A DNA stretch of 64,000 nt from contig OY829665.1 of the NCBI GenBank assembly GCA_963691815.1, forward strand, positions 26,815,906-26,879,905, read 5' to 3'. Within the stretch, counting starts at the first letter, position 1. Each line of letters opens with the position of its first letter. Origin of the DNA: Echiichthys vipera. Taxonomy: Eukaryota; Chordata; Actinopteri; Perciformes; Trachinidae. A program made the translations under genes and the position numbers. Below, in pieces: positions 1 through 12,355 of the stretch. The notes beneath the pieces are model-generated. The model searched no databases. It had not been told where the DNA came from and saw nothing but the letters and a program-made list of their open reading frames with translations.

Positions 1-776
1 GTGTGAAGACAATTCAGGTGATTGAGTAAGTCAAGTCAGGTGTGTTCTTTCTTGGTTGTAATGAAAACCTGCAGCCACAGCGGCCCTTTACTGGATCAGT
101 TTGATACCCCTGATTTGAAGGAATACTTCACCCATTCCCATTAAAGGTTGAATATGGAGAATGAGCAGAACACCACCATCTAGTGTCTCATGATCATAGT
201 CACAACAACGCACCATAGTTTCATCCAGGGCCTGAAGTTAACTTTTTGGGCCACCAGCCATTGTTTTGAAATCTACCAGCCACAGTGTTTTTTTTACCAG
301 CCAGATTTATTTTTGTGCCTAAATAAAGGTGATTCTTGAACTTGTACAGAATCCACATTAAAGTACTGTTGAGTTATTAACCAACTTAATCTCATTAATG
401 ACGAGAATGACTTACAGCTGTGTCTGACCTGGTGTGGCAGCATTTAGAATAGAAAGTAACAGAAATAAAAACAGTCAATCATCTCACTGATAGGCTCATG
501 TATTTAGTTAACACCCAACTGAAATCACTGTTTCTTTGTCACTGTAGTGTCATTAGATACCCAGGTTCAACATTTTTTTTATTTTAGATTATCACTAAAC
601 ATTACATTTATTACAAATGACTTATAAGTTTAGGTTGCTTTTCAAGATAAGACATCTGAATAACATCTCAAACTGCAACCATAACAATCATAATAAATAA
701 CAGAAACCAAACTACATTACACTGTAATGTGGAGGTCAGACAATTTATTGAAAAACCCTTTCACAGAGCTGCACAG
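1..776. other. Gene-free AT-rich sequence
   Basis: No coding region, RNA gene or element end that I recognise. A short stretch near 225-300 repeats the phrase 'ccagcca' around T-runs and weakly resembles sequence near 22240-22310, so it may be an old dispersed repeat. Confidence 0.5.
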
Positions 777-1033
777 TGCTTTAGGGTACTTTTTTTCTAT
801 GTCCGGACAGGCGCACATAAAATGATGTCAGAACCGTCGTAGGCCTCGTGCTCGTACACGTGCGCATGCTCGTGCTTGTCCATGTGCAAACGTGGTTTAC
901 AAATGCCTGCCTCTCCCAAACGGGCCGTGGACGGCAAGCCGCCGTATGGTTGCAGTCACACTGGTCAAACAAACTAGACTTTAGCTGTGAAACGTCCTGG
1001 GGCACGGTACGGATGGACAGTGTGAGTGCGTCC
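777..1033. mobile_element. Internally deleted Harbinger-type MITE remnant
   Basis: The right end reads ggacagtgtgagtgcg and matches the terminal inverted repeat of the complete copies at 25208-25618 and 49530-50132. The body (ggacaggcgcacataaa, then GC-rich sequence with cgtgctcg motifs) matches the right half of those copies. The left terminal repeat and the Myb-like fragment are missing, so this is a 5'-truncated or internally deleted relative. The long minus ORF here is a by-product of the GC-rich repeat. Confidence 0.75.
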
Positions 1034-1826
1034 TGAGGCTCTGAGTCCTCAAAAGAGGAGTAGCAGCAGACACTCCCCTCTGCTTCCTCCTCTCTCCATA
1101 CATACTGCAATCCCGACAGTGCATCTCCTCTGTTATGGCGTCGTGAACCTTGCCATCCCTTTCCACTTTGTATTGAAACGTTTTTTTTTTTTTTTTTTAA
1201 ATCCTCCTCCTCATCCTCTTTTTTTTTTCTGTTGCAGCCAGCAATATGCAGCCACATTTTTTATTTTTCTTCTTCTTCTCGTTTTTTATTTTGAAAGTCC
1301 AAGAAAACAGCGGGGCTTGCTTAGCAACAATAGACTACCTGATTGGTCAACAACACACAACTCATTGGCTACACGCTATTGGCAGGTAGATTGACAGTTT
1401 CACCTGCCAATCACAAAAGTTACCCGATTTGGCGTGTGGGCGGGTACCAATTTCCTGCCCTGATACATTTTTTTTTTTTAATGGAAAAACAATACTTTCT
1501 CGCTGTACCCCTCAAACAGCCCCATGGGTATATTATATACAAATTAAATATATAGCTTTTAATAAAGATTCTATATATTCAACCTTTAAGCTTTGTATGG
1601 TTCAAACCTGCAATACAGATGTTCCTCCTTTCATTTGACCTGAGCTCTACATGAATGCTGTGGCGTAATTAAGGGGGGTCAAATGTGATTTTTTTTTCCC
1701 CCTGTTTATTTTACTGGCAGCAGTAGCTGCTAGTCTATGGTCTGTACCATAGCACGGCACGGCAATCGGAGAAACAAGATGAAAACACTTCTGGAGAGTG
1801 TCTTGTAATGTTGATATTCTAGGAAG
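1034..1826. other. Gene-free stretch with T-rich tracts
   Basis: Contains poly-T and TC-rich runs (about 1180-1275 and 1470-1482). Open frames are short and low-complexity. I see no recognisable gene or element end. Confidence 0.5.
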
Positions 1827-4662
1827 ATGGTGCCGCGTGTAGACGCAGCGACCTCTCGCTCTCCTGATCATGCAATGTTTTGTTCGTTTAAAGAATGTTT
1901 GTCTGAACATTTTTCTTGTCAGTCTACGTCGGAATACAAGTACAGTCGACATGCTTTATTAGGCATCCAAAAAAATCAAGATTTGCAAAGTTTTGCAACC
2001 AACAACAGAGACGCTAAAAGAGCTCGAACTGCTCCGTCGGCCTGCTCTCACACTGGACTCGCCTGCTACCCCTCTCCCAGAAAGGAGGCATCAAAAGCGG
2101 TGTGCGAGGACAATGAAGAGGGGCAAGCGTGGAGGTATCTGAGCCAGGCTAGATGCTAGTCCAATTCTCCCAACTCCCAACAACTGGAGCAGCTAGCATG
2201 CTACTGATCGGACAGAGCCCTCGTAGAAGGAGGGAAGATCTGAGGGTTCTGTGTTTACATCCAAGATGCGTGGTGCTGGGACGCAATGGTGGTATGCAAA
2301 CACCGTTCTCCAGTGGTGGAGTTTATGATCATAAAGTGTTGTCCTTTCTATCTGCCCAGAGAGATGACTGTGATTCTACTAGCTGCAGTCTACATCCCTC
2401 CCACTAACAACAACAGTGATAGGAGCGCTGCACTTAATGAACTTTACCAGCACATCCAGATGGTTTCACTATCTTCGCAGGACATTTTAACCATGCTGAT
2501 CTCAAGACTGTACTGCTGAAATTTCACCAGCACGTTAACTTTCCAACAAGGGGAGTTAACACCTTGGATCTGGTTTACACCACACACAGAGGAGCGTACA
2601 AAGCCACCCCCTCCCCCACATTGGCCTATATGACCACCTCACTGTTATGCTAATGCCAGCATACAGACAAACAGTGAAAGCCACCAAACCGATTCTGAAG
2701 CAGATTAGAGTGTTGCCAGAGGGAGCCTCCTCAGCTCTTCAAGACTGCATTGACACCACAGACTGGGAGATGTTCACACAGACATTGAGGAGTACACAAA
2801 CACTGTGACCTCCTACATAGCCAAGTGCACTGATGATGTGACCCACACCATTGTCACAGAAGCCATGGTTGATGGGGGACGTCCCTTGGCTGTTGAGACA
2901 AGGCATTCAGAGCTGGAGACGAATCTGGCTTGAGAACAGCAAGAGCCAATCTTTCCCGGGGGATCAGAAAAGCAAAACAGGATCACACTCACAGAATAAC
3001 ATCCCACTTCCACGACAGCAAAGATGCACGGAGCCTATGGCAAGGCATTCAAGCTATCACAGACTACAAGCCCACACCAAAGAGCTGCGAGAGTGACACC
3101 TCTCTGCTCAACAACCTGAACAGCTTCTTTGCATGCTTCGATGCACAAAACAATACTCGCCCACAGAAAACCCCAACACTTCCTCCTGACCAGACTCTGT
3201 GCCTGTCTGCCGCCAGTTAAAGAGGACATTCTCTACCATCAACGCCCGGAAAGCAACAGGCCTCCTGTTAGGGTGCCGAAAGACTGTGCAGAGGAACTGA
3301 AGGATGTCTTTACTGACATCTTTAACACCTCCTTGAAGCAAGCCATTGTCCCATCATACTTCAAAGCCGCCACCATTTTACCTGTGCCAAAGACATCATC
3401 CCCATCCTGCTACGGCTATTTCTGTGGCACTGACACCCATCATCATGAAGAGCTTTGAATGGCTAGTCCAGTAACTCATCAAATCCATCCTCCCCCCACC
3501 TTGGACTCCTTCCAGTTTGCATACAGGGCGAAACGATCCACAGAGGATGCAATTTGCTCGGCCCTCTCCCACATGGAACAGAAAGACTCATATGTGAGAA
3601 TGCTGTTCATAGACTTCAGTTCAGCATTCAATACCATAACACCACAACAGCTCATCTGTAAACTGGACAAGCTGGGCCTCAGCACTTCACTCTGCAACGG
3701 GCTTGCTGTAAATTTCCAGAAAGGCCACACTGACCACCTCCCACTTCCATCGACAGTGCTGCTGTGGAGAGAGTGAGTAGCACCAAATTCCTGGGGGTGC
3801 ACATCAGTGAGAACCTGTCATGGACTGCAAACACTACATCACTGGCAAAGAAGGCACAACAGCACCTCTACTTCCTGCGGAAACTCGAAAGGGCAAGTGT
3901 TCCACCACCTGAGGACATTCTACAGTGGCACCATTAAGAGCATAATTTCCAGCTGTATTACTGTATGGGGCGGGAGCTGCACTGAGTACGACAGAAGAGC
4001 CCTGCAGTGCACAGTGAATACAGCGGGGAAAATCATTGGTGCCCCACTCCCATCCCTCAAAGACTTGTACACCACCCGCCTCACTCGGAAAGCGGTCACA
4101 ATAGTGAGTGATCCAAGCTATCCCACACACAAACTGTTGGCGTCCTGCCCTCTAGGCTCAATAACAGCTTTGTCCACCATGCTGTTAGGCTGCTGAACTC
4201 TCTCCCCTCTCTACCCTCAGCCCGACCCAGCAGGGCGTCAGGAAGATAAAAATCTGCCACCCGAGAGACATCCTAAACTCATTAAAAGCACACGGAAATT
4301 ACTATGCAAATTGCACATATGGACCTGCTGCTATCAATAGTTTTGCACTAAAAAACAAACAAAAAACATCCATATCATATCATCATCATCATATATATAT
4401 TATTCTTTCAAGACCTGTAAGAGTGTTATGCCACCATCTGTACTTTTATAATTTTAATTATGATTATTACTATTGTATTGTTTTGTTGTTACTATAGCAG
4501 TTAGATAATTAACTCATTAGCATTGTGTCTTGCCACTTTACTTTACTAATTGTGTCTTGTCTTTGTCTTGTCTAGTCTACGCATGGGATATTGAGAAACA
4601 CAATTTCGATTACTTGTATGTCTTGTTCATATGAAAAATTGACGATAAAGCTGACTTTGACT
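1827..4662 (+). pseudogene. Decayed L2/CR1-group LINE (endonuclease plus partial RT)
   Basis: Non-LTR retrotransposon polyprotein broken across all three frames. In order: an arginine-rich N-terminal part (to ~2160); AP-endonuclease pieces (~2240-2660, with PFYLPREMTV and AVYIPP); the linker (~2690-3230, with WQGIQAITDYKP); then reverse transcriptase (~3230-4200, with VRMLFIDFSSAFNTI and, later, FLGVHISENLSW). The segment between the RT palm and the C-terminal region is deleted, so no YADD-type catalytic box is present. The end reads ataaagctgactttgactt near 4645-4663, a common tail of fish L2-type LINEs. Several frameshifts and stops make it inactive. The exact family name is inferred. Confidence 0.85.
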
Positions 4663-5930
4663 TAATGTCATATTGGACATGTTATGTGTTATGACCATAG
4701 ACGTATAATAAAATAAGTGGACAGACGTGCTTCCATGTCTGAGTGTGCGCCTAAACCCTCATTCATAGAGTTTATGGTCTTTGTCTCTAGTTTCAAGTGT
4801 TCTTCAACACAGAATGCCGTTCATTTAGTAAATTCCCATTTAGAGTAAAATAGACCATAAAGCAGCGGATGCTTTAGGGCGGGGCTGCACGGCCATCTGT
4901 CAGTCAGGATGTGTGTAAACATAGTTGTATGTGTATTTACGGCACTGTAGACATAAAATAGCCGTGACTTGTTTTTGGGTGTTGTCTGTGTTAAAGAAGA
5001 AGAAGAAGAAGAAGAATTACTTTATTTATCCCACAACGGGGAAATTGAATTTGAAAGTCTCAGGACCTTGACGCTCTGACCTCATCATACTACACTGGAA
5101 CATTTTGACATCTGGAAATACAGCGTTCAGTTGCACTTTGGTAATCAAGGTACATCAGTTAGCACTACAGGGTCACTTTTTGTTTTTTTAGAAATCTTTT
5201 CAGAATTTGAAAGAATATCCGCTCTGGCTTCTCAGTGTGCGACCCGGAGCAGTCTACCTGGCGTTATTTGTATGTATTTTTATCTCTGTTTTTACCTGGT
5301 ATCACATTTTTTTATTGATGTGTGTGTGTGTGTGTGTGTGTGTGAGATCTTTTATGTGACACTCGGTACTATGGGGTTTGTTGTATGGAGCTTAAATTGC
5401 TTCAAAATCCCAGCGCACAAAACAATGACTCACGAGCAATGTATTTGATTTCACACACACAGATATTAACCATCGCGAGCAGATTGGAATCCCTTGAGCT
5501 CAACAGGATCTGCTCTCACTCGGGAGAACCAGTTTTGCTGCTCTAGGGTTATTCCTGTGCTCGTGGTCACATTATACACTCGCCAGAGAGGCAGCTTCCG
5601 CTCGCTCGTGGAATGCTTTGAGCTCCCTTGTGGAGTGCTTTGTGCTCGCTCGTTGAGTGCTTTCTGCCCTGCGGAGAAAGATTTTGACACTTTGGGGGCG
5701 GAGCCACTGGACTTTGATTGACAGCTCTCAGGGAGCCCAGGGTTGCCAGGTTGGTGAGTTTTACCTCTAGGATACCGGCAAGAGACTGCTGTGGTCAAGC
5801 CAGCTGAACTTTAAATCTGTTGCACATCTATTCCTGAACCTACGGTACGGGTGCCCGAAGTTACCAAAATGGTAACGTTGAAAGCAGTTTTTATACCCTG
5901 TACAAAGGTTAGCCTGTGAATATTCTCATT
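4663..5930. other. Gene-free stretch with simple repeats
   Basis: Holds a (GAA)n run near 4996-5016 followed by tactttatttatccca, a sequence often seen at the ends of fish SINE/LINE copies, a (TG)n microsatellite and an imperfect tandem repeat at 5590-5670 (units around gctcgctcgt...gtgctttg). No supported gene. Confidence 0.5.
5319..5344. repeat. (TG)n microsatellite
   Basis: About 13 uninterrupted TG dinucleotides are visible. Confidence 0.95.
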
Positions 5931-5932
5931 TG

Positions 5933-6090
5933 TCTAGGTCATCGTTATCCCCAAAGCAATTTCAGTCGAAAGCAACTGGACTTGGTTATTTGTCTAGGAA
6001 GACATTTCACCTCTCATCCAAGAGGCTTCATCAGTTCATGTACGCATCTGACCAGGCTGAGACTGGTCCAACTAACTGGGACTGGTCCAA
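5933..6090 (+). repeat. Terminal segment of a Penelope-like element
   Basis: The words ttatttgtctaggaag, cctctcatccaagaggcttc and cagttcatgtac recur in reverse complement at 24165-24300, immediately downstream of a GIY-YIG-encoding fragment. This identifies the stretch as the non-coding end of the same family. No coding part is attached here. Confidence 0.65.
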
Positions 6091-6139
6091 CTAACTGGTG
6101 TGGAGATGCAGGTTTGCAAAGGTAAAACATGAGGAAATT

Positions 6140-8185
6140 ATAGGTTTTTTTTTCAACTTTATTAACAAAATCATGTACAAACAACATGGCATACATCATT
6201 TTTACATTCAAAAGGAGCAGGTGCAAAGAGGAATGCAGACTAGAGATTCTACATAAGAGCATAAAATACTCATAAAATAAAATAAAAACATAGGTAAGCT
6301 AGGGCTTTTCTTGCAGAGCATATTTTTCAAATAAACAAAAAAGTTTTATTGCATATTTACTTTTCATTATGTTAAGGGCTTTGGTGAAAGAGAGAACCTC
6401 ATAATGAAACACATGGAACCAAGGTTTCACTTTCATCCATTTACATTTGTGTATGTGAAACTTTCCCAGGATGAGTATGTTGTTTACCAAAAATTCCCTT
6501 TCGTTATTGTCGTTAAAACCAAATCTCTGTGGTTACAGTTCACCAGATGGGTACACACCATTTAACATTTTAAAATGGACTTATTTAGCTTATGGATTTA
6601 TGGGGAATTCTAAATATTTAGAGCGTAAAGAATATAAAACATCTTTGGGGAGGAACTATTAAATGGAGTTTTGAAAAGACAATAAAGATAGTGTGATGTA
6701 ATCAAGCATCTTTCTAGTTGTTTAGTTAGGAATTTTAATACTTTTGAAATCACAGTTTCCAACTCGGAGGTGTGGAAGATTAGGTGAAATATGAGTCAAG
6801 TTCGAAATGATCCCTTGAATTAAATTTAAAGTAGGAATTGGGATGGCTTTCATTATGGAAGCAAAGGAATTACGATCAACTGCTAGATCATTTTTAAGAC
6901 AAAAATGTTCTTATGTCATCACACGCCTATTTTCGTCAGTCAAATTAATTAAGGACCAAATACCTTTTATCCATCCAGTCCTTTTTATACGACGACTTGT
7001 TTTTAACTGTAATGTTTTTATTGTTCCATATCGGTGTGTTGTGCGGGGTGAAATTATGATTATACAAAAGTTTCCAATATAAAAGGCCTCGCTGATGAAA
7101 CGGGGATAATTTGAGCAGAAGTCTCTGACAGGAAATCAATGCGTCAAAGCTTCTTGAAGATTCTCTGGGGATATGATACCAAAAGCTCTTATTGTTAAGG
7201 AAAGATTTCAACCAGTTAAGTTTCAGTGTTCCATTGATGAAATCAAAATCCATAGCCCCCCTTCTTTGTATTCTTTGGTCATCTCTGTTCGCTTAATATA
7301 GTGCATTTTTTTCCTCCAAATATAATCAAAATGAATTTGGTTGACCTTATTGATGGCTCTGTTCGGAATGGCAAGAGAATATGCTGGATAGATACATCTC
7401 AATATGCTTTCCATCTTAGTAAGAAAGACGTAAACTGATGTCTCTCAATAACCAGGAGTTAAGTTTAGTTTGACATTCAGTAATTAATCTCCACACATTC
7501 ATACTTTCTCTTTCAGTTGGGTTTTTAGATATGTGCATTCCTAAATATTTGACAACTGATCTTATAGGAATGTTGCTTATGTAAAATCACTTTGATGAAT
7601 TGGCCTCGACTCACATTTGTTTAAATTAAGTTTAAGCCCTGCGGCTTGTATTATCTTAGGGGTCTCAGTTTGGTGTTACATAAAGATGGTAGTATCATCT
7701 GCAAGCTGGCTAATGACAACAGGTAGTCCCATAACATTTAAAGGAACAGTCTCTGAAATTTTATTAAGAATAGAAAGCAATTCTGTGGCAATTATAAAAA
7801 GAAATGAAGAGATAGGGCAGCTTTGCTTGACCCCACGTTTGATAGCAAATCTTGCTGATGTACCTCCTGGTAATGAAATGGAGCTATTTGCATTATCACA
7901 AAGAGACTCTATGGTGGCTCGAGATTCTTTCCCAAAGCCCAAAAGTTTTAAACAGTAAAAAATAAAGGGGTGTTCGATTAGAGTCAAAGGCTTTATTAAA
8001 AAATAAAATAAAGCCATAATCCTCTATTAAATGTTTATAATTTTGGAGATGGATCACCAAAGGGATGTTGTTGTGAAGGGATCTATCTTTCATAAATCCA
8101 GATTGGGAGTCACTTATAATTGTATCTAGTTTACTCTATAATCTATTGGCATACGCAAGGGTTACAGTTTTATAATCAATTCAAT
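6140..8185 (-). pseudogene. L1/Tx1-type LINE, RT and C-terminal part
   Basis: On the minus strand the order from high to low coordinate is: RT palm (8017-7676, with FNKAFDS-type box A in a neighbouring frame, GVKQSCPISSFLF and the ADDTTIF catalytic box), the post-RT part (7440-7223, SILRCIYPAYSLAIPNRAI), then the C-terminal region (7253-6945, NGTLKLNWLKSFL and IWNNKNITVKNKS). Frames change repeatedly. The 3' end at about 6140 is a T-run on the plus strand, i.e. the poly-A tail of the minus-strand element. There is no ORF1 or endonuclease, as expected for a 5'-truncated copy. Confidence 0.8.
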
Positions 8186-8194
8186 TTTTAGTGC

Positions 8195-8285
8195 CAAATC
8201 TGGAGCGGCAAGGGAGCTATGCCCGGCTCCTATTTGTGGACTTCATCTCAGCATTTAACACCATACTCCCCGACAGACTAATGAC
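8195..8285 (+). pseudogene. LINE RT fragment, left of the provirus
   Basis: Encodes the RT box-A stretch RLLFVDFISAFNTIL up to an in-frame point inside the TGAC target site. The same ORF resumes in frame at 14739 on the far side of the provirus, so this is the left half of one reverse-transcriptase ORF split by that insertion. Confidence 0.85.
8282..8285. repeat. 4-bp target-site duplication (left copy)
   Basis: TGAC directly precedes the first base of the left LTR and is repeated at 14739-14742, directly after the other LTR. A 4-bp duplication is usual for gammaretrovirus-type integrases. Confidence 0.9.
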
Positions 8286-8756
8286 TGTCGTGGAAATTTT
8301 CTGCTCTTGGTGAAGAATGAAATAACGAATTTTTGCCGGCTGACAAAGTTTATTTTCTTTGCAAAGAAAAGGTCAATCGACATGCGAGCGGTTCGAATGA
8401 GGAAAGACAAGTGAGCAAAAGAAACCTTGAACATTTATAACCTGAGGGAAAGCCCACCCCTTGAATGTGTATTACATCCTTTGTCTTACTGTGGGGTTGA
8501 CCAGCCCAGACATCCTGCCGTATAATTAACAGGTCTGATCAACACAGTTCAGAATACACAAGGGTTGAATACATCATGAGACAGTGAGTGGTTAACTGTC
8601 TCTGAAACTTGAAATGCAATTACAAGGTCTAGACATTAAAATACACAAATGGGTAGAAAAGAAAAAGAGATCTGATATCTTGGGGGGGAAAACCTTCTGT
8701 TCTGCCTGTCTGAAAGGCTTCTCAAGGAAAAAGGAATATTCAAATTTACCATTACA
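8286..8756 (-). repeat. Provirus 3' LTR
   Basis: 471 bp with TG...CA ends. Near-identical to 14267-14738. A minus-strand AATAAA lies at 8354-8349. Differences I counted against the other LTR: five substitutions and one single-base indel. Confidence 0.95.
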
Positions 8757-8770
8757 TTTCCCCCTTTTTA
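8757..8770 (-). promoter_or_regulatory. Polypurine tract (plus-strand primer)
   Basis: Immediately next to the 3' LTR the minus strand reads taaaaagggggaaa, a canonical polypurine tract for second-strand priming. Confidence 0.9.
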
Positions 8771-9382
8771 TTATTCATTAATCACAACTGAAGAGAATAA
8801 AGCATAAACAAGAAATAAAAATAATATTTGCAAAATCAGAATAGATTAAATGAAATAATGATAAAGAAGTAAAACAAAAAATAAAAATAAAAATGGAATA
8901 AAATAAACATAAAATGCAACTTTAAAATTCTACTACAACTTAATAATCTGAACATTAATTCACGTAGATTTTAAAATGTATCATCATGGCAGTGGTTTAG
9001 AAAAGTAAGTTGAGAATTTAAAATATAAAATATAGGAGTAAAAAGTAAGGGGGAAAAAAAACCAAAAACAATTATTTGATGCTGTAGTGTTTACAAATAT
9101 TTTAGTTAGACAACTTGACTGACCTAGATAAGGGCCGGATGGTGATACTGAACAAACACAAGTCTGTGCATAGATACTTGTCATAATTGGCATAATATGC
9201 ATGAACTTGTCCTGATCGCCAAATTTCAGGATAAACAGTGCATGAATGTTGCATTTTGTCCTTTGTTCAGAGTGACAGTCTTGGTGGGTTTGGAGGTGTA
9301 AGCTTCTGTCAGAATCGCTGACCATGAAAGGAACAGCATCAGGTGGTGCATGATGCAGTTGAAAGAAAATGGTTCTGTGCCT
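8771..9382 (-). other. Provirus region where env would lie; no env seen
   Basis: Between the integrase C-terminal domain and the polypurine tract there are only ~610 bp. The one ORF (9325-8984) has no surface-subunit, cleavage-site, CX6CC or membrane-anchor pattern that I recognise. The left part is A-rich, low-complexity sequence. Confidence 0.7.
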
Positions 9383-9709
9383 CTAATTGGTGTTTGTTGA
9401 ATTCACGGAGTTATCCCTCATGTTGTCCTCTCGTTGTTCGTTCTTGCGTTGTCCAGGTTGACAGCTGAGTCCCTCTGTTGGTTCGGGAACCTTCCTGCAG
9501 TGGCTGGTGTGTATCCACGTTGTTCTTTCAGCAATCTTCACACCGGTATGTGTTATCAGGAGTACTTGGAATGGACCTCGCCAGCGTTTGGAATTCCAAT
9601 GTTTCCTTCTCAGGTCCTTTATCACCACCCAGTCACCAGGCTGGAAGTCATGGAGCGATGTGGAAGCTGGCAGTGGAAGGGCTGACTTCACCTGTGTTAT
9701 GTGTTGCAC
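9383..9709 (-). pseudogene. Provirus integrase C-terminal domain
   Basis: Contains FQPGDWVVIKDLRRKHW and RWRGPFQVLLIT, the conserved C-terminal DNA-binding fold of gammaretroviral integrases. It overlaps the N-terminal Zn-domain ORF in another frame at about 9700, so the ~170-residue catalytic core expected between them is missing. It ends in a charged tail with no following env. Confidence 0.85.
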
Positions 9710-9890
9710 AAATCATACATGATTGACAAGACTTCTGCGCATAAGCTGAAAAACCTTTGGTGAACCAAAAGCGGGTTATGGCATCCAACATTCTCCCTTT
9801 TGACACATGGTCCAATCCATGTGTCAACTTTGCAAAGTGAGGAAAGAAATGTTTAGGTAGACATGGTTTGTTATCAGGCCCTTGCCACAC
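9648..9890 (-). pseudogene. Provirus integrase N-terminal zinc domain
   Basis: Contains the pattern HFAKLTHGLDH followed by CQSCMIC, matching the HHCC zinc-binding fold at the start of retroviral integrase. No DDE-bearing core follows, because the frame runs almost directly into the C-terminal domain region. Confidence 0.8.
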
Positions 9891-10257
9891 TGCGTCTTTC
9901 TGTGGGCCACCGTATCGTTTTCACAGCGTCTTTTCCTCTGGTGTGGCAAAGGTCTGTAATGCTTCGAGGGAGCTGGGTATGGAGGCTGGAGTTGAAACAA
10001 ACAAAGAATTAAGGATAATGGGTTGGAGTGCTGCTCTTTTTGCAGCAGTATCAGCTCTTGCGTTCCCTAGGGAGATAGGGTCAGAGTTGTTAGTATGAGC
10101 AAGACATTAACAAACAGCAATTGAGGTTGGGAGCAAAATGGATCTAGAAGAGCTGCAACTTTGTGAGAATGGGTTTTCCGTCAGATTTTAAGAATTGTCT
10201 GTGTTTCCACAGAGTGCCGAAATCGTGTACAACACCAAATGCATATCTGGAGTCAGT

Positions 10258-10452
10258 TTAAATAGTTACGGCTTTGTTTCTTGCCAGTTTGCATGCCTCT
10301 GTCAATGCTATCAGTTCTGCTGCTTGTGCAGAGTATTGGGAAGGGAGTGAGTCTGAGACAAGAGTTTCATGGTTAGTGACAACAGCAAATCCCACTCTGT
10401 TGTGACCGCTTTGGGGGTCACGTGAGGCAGATCCATCTACAAAAACAACCAA
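10258..10452 (-). pseudogene. Provirus RNase H domain
   Basis: Starts with VFVDGSASRD (first catalytic Asp) and continues with QYSAQAAELIALTEA, which carries the catalytic Glu. These are typical gammaretroviral RNase H motifs. The distal catalytic Asp part lies in disrupted sequence down to about 9900. Confidence 0.85.
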
Positions 10453-10622
10453 ATCAGGGTTAGTTAATGGGTTTTCTTGTAGATCTGGTCTTGGAGAGCA
10501 GACCTGTTGGAGGACAGCAACACAAGTATGTTCCTGTCCGTCGTCAGGCGTAGAGGAGAGTGGCAGGGTTTAAAACATTGCATCTTTTGACAGTGATGTT
10601 AGACATTTCTAAAAGCACAGTG

Positions 10623-11027
10623 TTATATCTGAGCCATCTTGCTGTGGAGAGGTGAGAAGTTGTTTTTTTTTTCAAGTAAAATCATGGACACAGCATGTGG
10701 GACCAGGAGGGTTACATCAGAGTAACCCACAATGTCTCTGGAGGCCATAACTGCTTTTTCTGCTGCAGCAACAGCTTTGAGACATCTTGGGAGGCCTGCA
10801 GCCACAGGATCCAGTTTGGAAGAAAAATAGGCTACGGGACGTAGTTTATTTCCGTGATCCTGTAACAAAACAGAAGTCATGTATCCATTTTTCTCATCTA
10901 CTGTTTGAGTAAATGACCTGGTGGGGTCAGGTAGTCCCAAAGTTGGAGTGGTCTGTAAGGCAAGTTTTAGTTTGGTGAAAGATTGTTCTGCTTCAGGAGT
11001 CCATGTGATCTTACCTCGTGATTGCAA
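10623..11027 (-). pseudogene. Provirus RT connection domain
   Basis: Contains TPEAEQSFTKLKLALQ and RPVAYFSSKLDPVAAGLP, characteristic of the thumb/connection region of gammaretroviral and Gypsy pol. It is separated from the RT ORF by a frameshift near 11030-11118. Confidence 0.85.
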
Positions 11028-11117
11028 ACTATTGCCATGAATGAGGGAGGCGAGTGGAGCCTCAAGAATGGCATAGTTTAAAATGAACTGTCGACAATAA
11101 GAGCACGTTCCAAGAAA

Positions 11118-12060
11118 TTACATCATTTGTTTTTTCGTGAGAGGTCTTGGAAGATTCTGAATTGATTCTACTCTTTTTGGTGACAGAGTTTTTCCCTCAG
11201 AAGTGATGACATGACCTAAGAAAAGAACTTGTTCCTGGACAAATTGTAATTTCGACAAGCTGGCTTTGTGACCACTTTTAGCCAAATGTTTTAAGAGTTT
11301 GACTGTGTTGGCTTCGCATTGTTCCTTGGTTTGACTGCAGATCAAAAGGTCGTCAACATACTGTAGTAAAGCACTACCTGGAGAGAGAAGAAGAGATTCA
11401 AGACTTTGTTTGAGAGCTTCATTGTAGATGGTGGGACTCTCACAATATCCTTGACACAAGCGAGTGAAAGTGTAGCCTCTTCCATTGAAGTTGAAAGCAA
11501 ACCAAAATTGACTTTCTGGATGGACTGGAACACTGAAGAAAGCATTAGAAAGATCCACCACTGAAAAGAATTTCACAGTTGGGGGAACTTGAGACAAGAT
11601 TGTGTAAGGATTTGGAACATTTGGAGCTCTGGGTCGGACTGCTGCATTAACTGCTTGCAGATCTTGAACAAAACGCCATTCTGTTGGTTGATTTTTATCT
11701 CTGATTTTTTTCACAGGGAACAAAGGGGTGCGCACTGGAGAGTCATCACAGGGGATACTTACTCCTGCTGCTTTAAGAGACTCAAAAACTGGCGTTATGC
11801 CATCGATGGCTTCTTGTTTGAGTGGATATTGAGGCTTGCAAGGTCTAAAGTCAGATTTTGGAGTTATGACAACAGGTTCACAGTTTTTGATGAGGCCAAC
11901 ATCATACTTATTAATAGCCCACAGTGTCTTAGGGACTTCCTGTAGGGCGGTGATAGCTTCAGCTTGTTCTTCAGACAAAAAAGAAAAAGATTTAGAAGTG
12001 CTTTCGGGTACCAGCTGGATTGTTTTTGTAGTGTGCACAACAGATGTTAAACCTTTACAA
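11118..12060 (-). pseudogene. Provirus reverse transcriptase
   Basis: Reverse transcriptase finger and palm: TPLFPVKKI, EWRFVQDLQAVN, FFSVVDLSNAFFSVPV (first catalytic Asp), the QGYCESPTIYNEAL region, and YVDDLLICS with the catalytic Asp pair. The ORF stays open for ~310 codons, then ends near the thumb. Upstream (12076-12135) is an A/T-only run that translates to Phe/Tyr repeats and is probably simple-sequence expansion rather than true protein. Confidence 0.92.
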
Positions 12061-12075
12061 TAGCACTTCAGTGTT

Positions 12076-12135
12076 GGTGAAAAAAAATAAATAAAATAAA
12101 AATAAAAACAAAAAATAAATAAAAAATAAAAAATT
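12076..12135. repeat. A-rich simple sequence inside provirus pol
   Basis: Runs of aaataaa units between the protease/linker region and RT. It does not look retroviral and falls where pol should be continuous. Confidence 0.8.
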
Positions 12136-12355
12136 GATCGATCACATGTCTTTTGCCAATCGGCTGCGCGCTGACATGATTTTATGAATGGGCCCAAATC
12201 TTCCCAGTTATCTGATGTGTGTCTTGAAAGTGTTATTTGTGACGGAATCAGTTATGGTGTACATGTTCGATTGAGCTGATGTGAGAGAGATTGATTAGCA
12301 CATCTGTGTTGTGTCCAATATATGTGTGATAGTTTAAGCTTGACAAATCTCTCTT

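Noticed and set aside
781..1257. A 158-codon minus ORF
   Set aside because: Runs through a MITE remnant and poly-T/TC tracts; no domain.
8984..9325. ORF in the env position of the provirus
   Set aside because: No signal peptide, cleavage site, CX6CC or transmembrane pattern; the downstream part is A-rich simple sequence.
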